Below are positions 35,680 through 64,000 of a DNA stretch of 64,000 bases, one piece after another. The stretch comes from Sipunculus nudus. Lineage: Eukaryota > Annelida > Sipuncula > Golfingiida > Sipunculidae. The notes beneath the pieces were generated by a model, which had not been told where the DNA came from, did not search any database, and saw nothing but the letters and a program-made list of their open reading frames with translations. The stretch's first letter is position 1, and each line of letters begins with the position of its first letter. Location of the stretch: the NCBI GenBank assembly GCA_026874595.1, contig CM049313.1, positions 62,312,659 through 62,376,658 of the forward strand, in the 5' to 3' direction. The position numbers and the translations under genes were made by a program.

Positions 35680-36660
35680 CGTTGGCTGCACGCAGTAGGG
35701 AATACTGTATTTTACGTGACACCATGTAAAATTGGTACCAGCTTTTACCCAGTTTCTACATTTCAATCAGCATTATTTCCACCTAAAAGACAATTTTTTG
35801 ATCTGAAAAACTTCAGGATATGAAATGTTTAATTTTTTCATCAGATTATTATAAAAACATTACATGAGTGTGCCATTATTGGCTGTAATAATCGAAGTCC
35901 CGGCTGGCTTTTCCCCACTGCGGTTAGTTACCCACTACCTATCCTGGGATATTTGCAGTATTCCGGTATTTATAGGACGCATTTTGAAGTATTTTACAGT
36001 GAAGAATATCTTAAGGTGTGGAATTATTTTGTAGTGTGTCAAACGTGTACCACTACCAGTGTTAAACACCGACACAGTGCACTTTAGTTCACTTTTAATT
36101 TTTCTGAGTGCTTCGTGCAACCCCCATTATATCCAGTGTAACATGTGCAATTTTCCCGGAATTTTCCTGGCTGAATTATTTGGCCTGAGCCTACGGTGTC
36201 ACGTGACATGACCGATACTAGTAAAGTCCACCGTGTAATCACTTAAGGTTTTGCTTAGCGTTAATTAAGCACTGACACCATTATTTTCTATTCTTTCAAT
36301 TATGAAACCTTTGTTTGTTCTTACACGTTTGTTTAGCATGCGTTTTTGTTTTTGTAACCATGCTACTGCTAATTAAGTAATGACACCATTGAGTTAAGTC
36401 AATCAACATCAGAGTTTTATGGCGTCTTTGATGATAACCTTGTTCCGTTGGAATGAGAATGCGTGCGAGTGCTGTAATGAAAATATAATCATCACATAGG
36501 GATGATTTGTTAAAATAACTTGGAATGAAGTGCACAACGTATATCACTCATGAGGTGAATTAGGTTAACATTTTCATTCCATCTATCACATATTAGGCGA
36601 GTACCGCGGCCACCTGTGAGGCCATAGCCGCAACGGCGACGCAACAGGTTTCAGGTTTCT
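35680..36660. promoter_or_regulatory. Possible promoter zone for TENT2
   Basis: Less repetitive and richer in CpG than its surroundings, with the 10-base palindrome GTCACGTGAC (E-box core CACGTG) at 36198-36207 and a GC-rich block at 36600-36660. The TENT2 coding start lies 4.5 kb downstream behind an acceptor-like site, so an untranslated first exon could begin here. No TATA box or clear donor settles this. Confidence 0.25.
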
Positions 36661-36661
36661 G

Positions 36662-37057
36662 TTGCATCACCGGCCCACTAAAGGGCTAACTGGGGTTATA
36701 GCACGATACGATCTGTTACTCTTAGAAAGGAAATTGAATAAAAATATTTCCTATGGTTTTAAAAACCAATGTTCACACAATGTTGTATGTCGAAAGGCCT
36801 GTAATAAAAATAACCATTCTGGAAAGCATGAAGCACCTGTAACATCAACAACTGATATTATTTGTCCAGAGAGAATTGAAGCATTAACAGCCCTGGCAAA
36901 CATCTTAAATTTGGTGGCAGTCCTGTATAAGGCTTTAGGCCCCATGTACTATTATGTTCATATTTTAACTTCCTTGGGGCAATATAGGGCTGAGAACAGA
37001 AAAGTAATGTTTTCTAGTGGTCAAATATACAATACACATAGAAGTACTGAACATTAA
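36662..37057 (+). CDS. Unexplained 131-codon ORF (doubtful)
   Basis: Starts with ATG just after a GC-rich block. Contains a basic Asn/Lys/Cys stretch and a hydrophobic segment (LANILNLVAVLYKALGP). No family recognised. It may be chance, an exon of an unknown transcript or an old repeat. Codon usage cannot be judged at this length. Confidence 0.15.
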   Translation: MHHRPTKGLTGVIARYDLLLLERKLNKNISYGFKNQCSHNVVCRKACNKNNHSGKHEAPVTSTTDIICPERIEALTALANILNLVAVLYKALGPMYYYVHILTSLGQYRAENRKVMFSSGQIYNTHRSTEH

Positions 37058-37139
37058 TCAATGGATATATGTTAAATCTCACAGTTGTGTATGGAGTGTT
37101 ATAATCACAGTTAACTGTAGGTGCAATCTATGGACTCCA

Positions 37140-37800
37140 CATTGCGTCAGTCACTGAAAAAAAAGCAATTGAGGAGTTCATTCTTATGGGCTAGTGAGGC
37201 CCCGGCTTCATGCGACCACGCTTTGCCAACACAGGTCGCATGACAACTACTCAAGCATACCAGGTCACCTGAGGGGGGTCGCAGGAAGGTGCCCTCTTCT
37301 TGTGACCCCCCCGGTCGCAGGAAGGTCTGCCTCAATTTTTATTGTTTTAATATATTTTAATTTATATTTAATCAGCACTTTAATGTATTTTAAATCTTTA
37401 ATCTAAAATTTTGTATTTTATGTATTAAAGGGCTGCTTGTGGGCACAGCCACCATGAATGATGTACTCTTTATCATATCACTGAATGTATTACCCTGACT
37501 TGACAGTATTATCCTCTCTTATCCTCTCTAGATTCAAAACTTAAAGCCCTCATTATCACCCCGGCCCACTCGGCAAACCAATTTTTCAACAACACTGTGA
37601 ACACTTTCTCAGAAACTTAGAATCAGGCAATATAAAGAGACCTGAAAGAAAAAGATAACAGCTTTGTGCTTAGTAACTGCTGGCATCTGTCAGCTTCCAT
37701 CGTCAAAGGCATGCTTATAGATACCTACGCACTGTCACAAATTTCAGCGGGGTTTGGATTATTCATCACGTTGGGGAACCGGTTACTAAATATAGGAAAT
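37140..37800. other. Intergenic, no gene recognised
   Basis: Contains two copies of GGTCGCAGGAAGG at about 37277 and 37312 and otherwise AT-rich sequence. Confidence 0.6.
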
Positions 37801-37819
37801 GAATGAGCTGATGTCGCCA

Positions 37820-38048
37820 AAAGTAGTGTTTTACGTCACCGATAGTTGCGGTGTAACCTTTGAGGTCACTTGAAATGGCAAGGTGATGACGTACGGCAGT
37901 GCCGAATGGAATGGCGTGTGATAGAATCGGCCGTACGGAACATTTTGGTTTAAGCATGTGTTTGTTTTAACTAGTTAGCCGTTAGATTGCTGGAAATAAC
38001 AGTGTTTATTAATATCTGGAATCGTTTAGGAGCCTGACCAACGCAGAC
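37820..38048 (+). promoter_or_regulatory. UPF1 promoter and 5' leader
   Basis: TTACGTCA at 37831-37838 and TGACGTAC at 37886-37893 are CREB/ATF-type sites 48 bases apart. The stretch is CpG-containing, has no TATA box at a usual place, and leads straight into the UPF1 start codon (G at -3). The exact start of transcription cannot be seen. Confidence 0.45.
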
Positions 38049-63697
<25,649 letters not shown>

Positions 63698-64000
63698 GTA
63701 AGTTGCTGTTGCTGGCTGATATCTGATGCCTAGCTTTAGCTTCATCAGAAATGGTGCCTTTGACTGTTAATTCTTCATAGGGTATAGGTGCATTATACCA
63801 GGATGAGCTTCACAGGGCTAAAACACCAACTGAACTCACAATTTTGTTTTAAAAATATATGGGTTCAGTGCCTAATAGGCTTCTACTATACCTTATCATA
63901 AATAATATATTTTTTATCAATTTTGTAAGTTATATAGGAAAAACAATTATCATTTTTTCACTTATTTTTCTTAATGTGATAATTGTATGAGACATCATGT

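Overview
This is animal nuclear DNA, most likely from a bivalve mollusc. It has split genes with short, phase-consistent exons and GT-AG introns, and AT-rich introns full of repeats. Several repeats have the tandem-core plus GACGG-type tetranucleotide plus conserved-flank layout described for bivalve 'pearl' elements. No bacterial operon, rRNA, tRNA gene, CRISPR array or retroelement reading frame was recognised.

Two host genes are present, arranged head to head. On the minus strand, from about 31.5 kb to beyond the left edge, lies a GLD-2 type cytoplasmic poly(A) polymerase (TENT2/PAPD4). I assembled it from ten small exons whose phases agree at every junction; 252 residues are encoded here and the C-terminal part lies off the window. 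On the plus strand, from 38,049 to beyond the right edge, lies UPF1 (RENT1), the nonsense-mediated decay helicase: 20 exons and 940 residues from the initiator Met to just past the helicase core. The C-terminal SQ-rich tail is off the window. One gene lengthens mRNA tails and the other drives mRNA destruction, so both act on mRNA fate. Their start codons are 6.5 kb apart.

Layout. 1-31.5 kb: TENT2 exons and introns. The 14-kb intron 4 (11,853-25,973) and introns 1, 2 and 8 are packed with three repeat families, called F1, F2 and F3 here. Each has a short motif at its 5' end that recurs inverted at its 3' end; F1 and F2 also have a clear 3' terminal hairpin, and F1 and F3 a palindromic 5' end. 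This looks like Helentron/HINE (pearl) architecture. All recognisable termini lie on the plus strand, antisense to TENT2, and none was seen in UPF1. Intron 7 carries a tRNA-derived SINE next to a 1.8-kb inverted-repeat element. 31.5-37.8 kb: 5' flanks, with a MITE, a 2.3-kb repeat copy, a CpG-containing stretch and an unexplained 131-codon ORF. 37.8-38.05 kb: UPF1 promoter and leader with two CRE-like sites. 38-64 kb: UPF1. Its 8-kb intron 1 holds a 1-kb foldback and a three-layer nest: a foldback split by a 2.6-kb hAT element with an 8-bp target duplication, which itself contains a 2-kb long-armed inverted repeat. Intron 10 has a 0.9-kb TA-flanked MITE.

I found no new protein system. The least explained material is the set of terminal-hairpin repeat families, the palindrome-rich inverted repeat inside the hAT element, and the GC-AG intron in UPF1.
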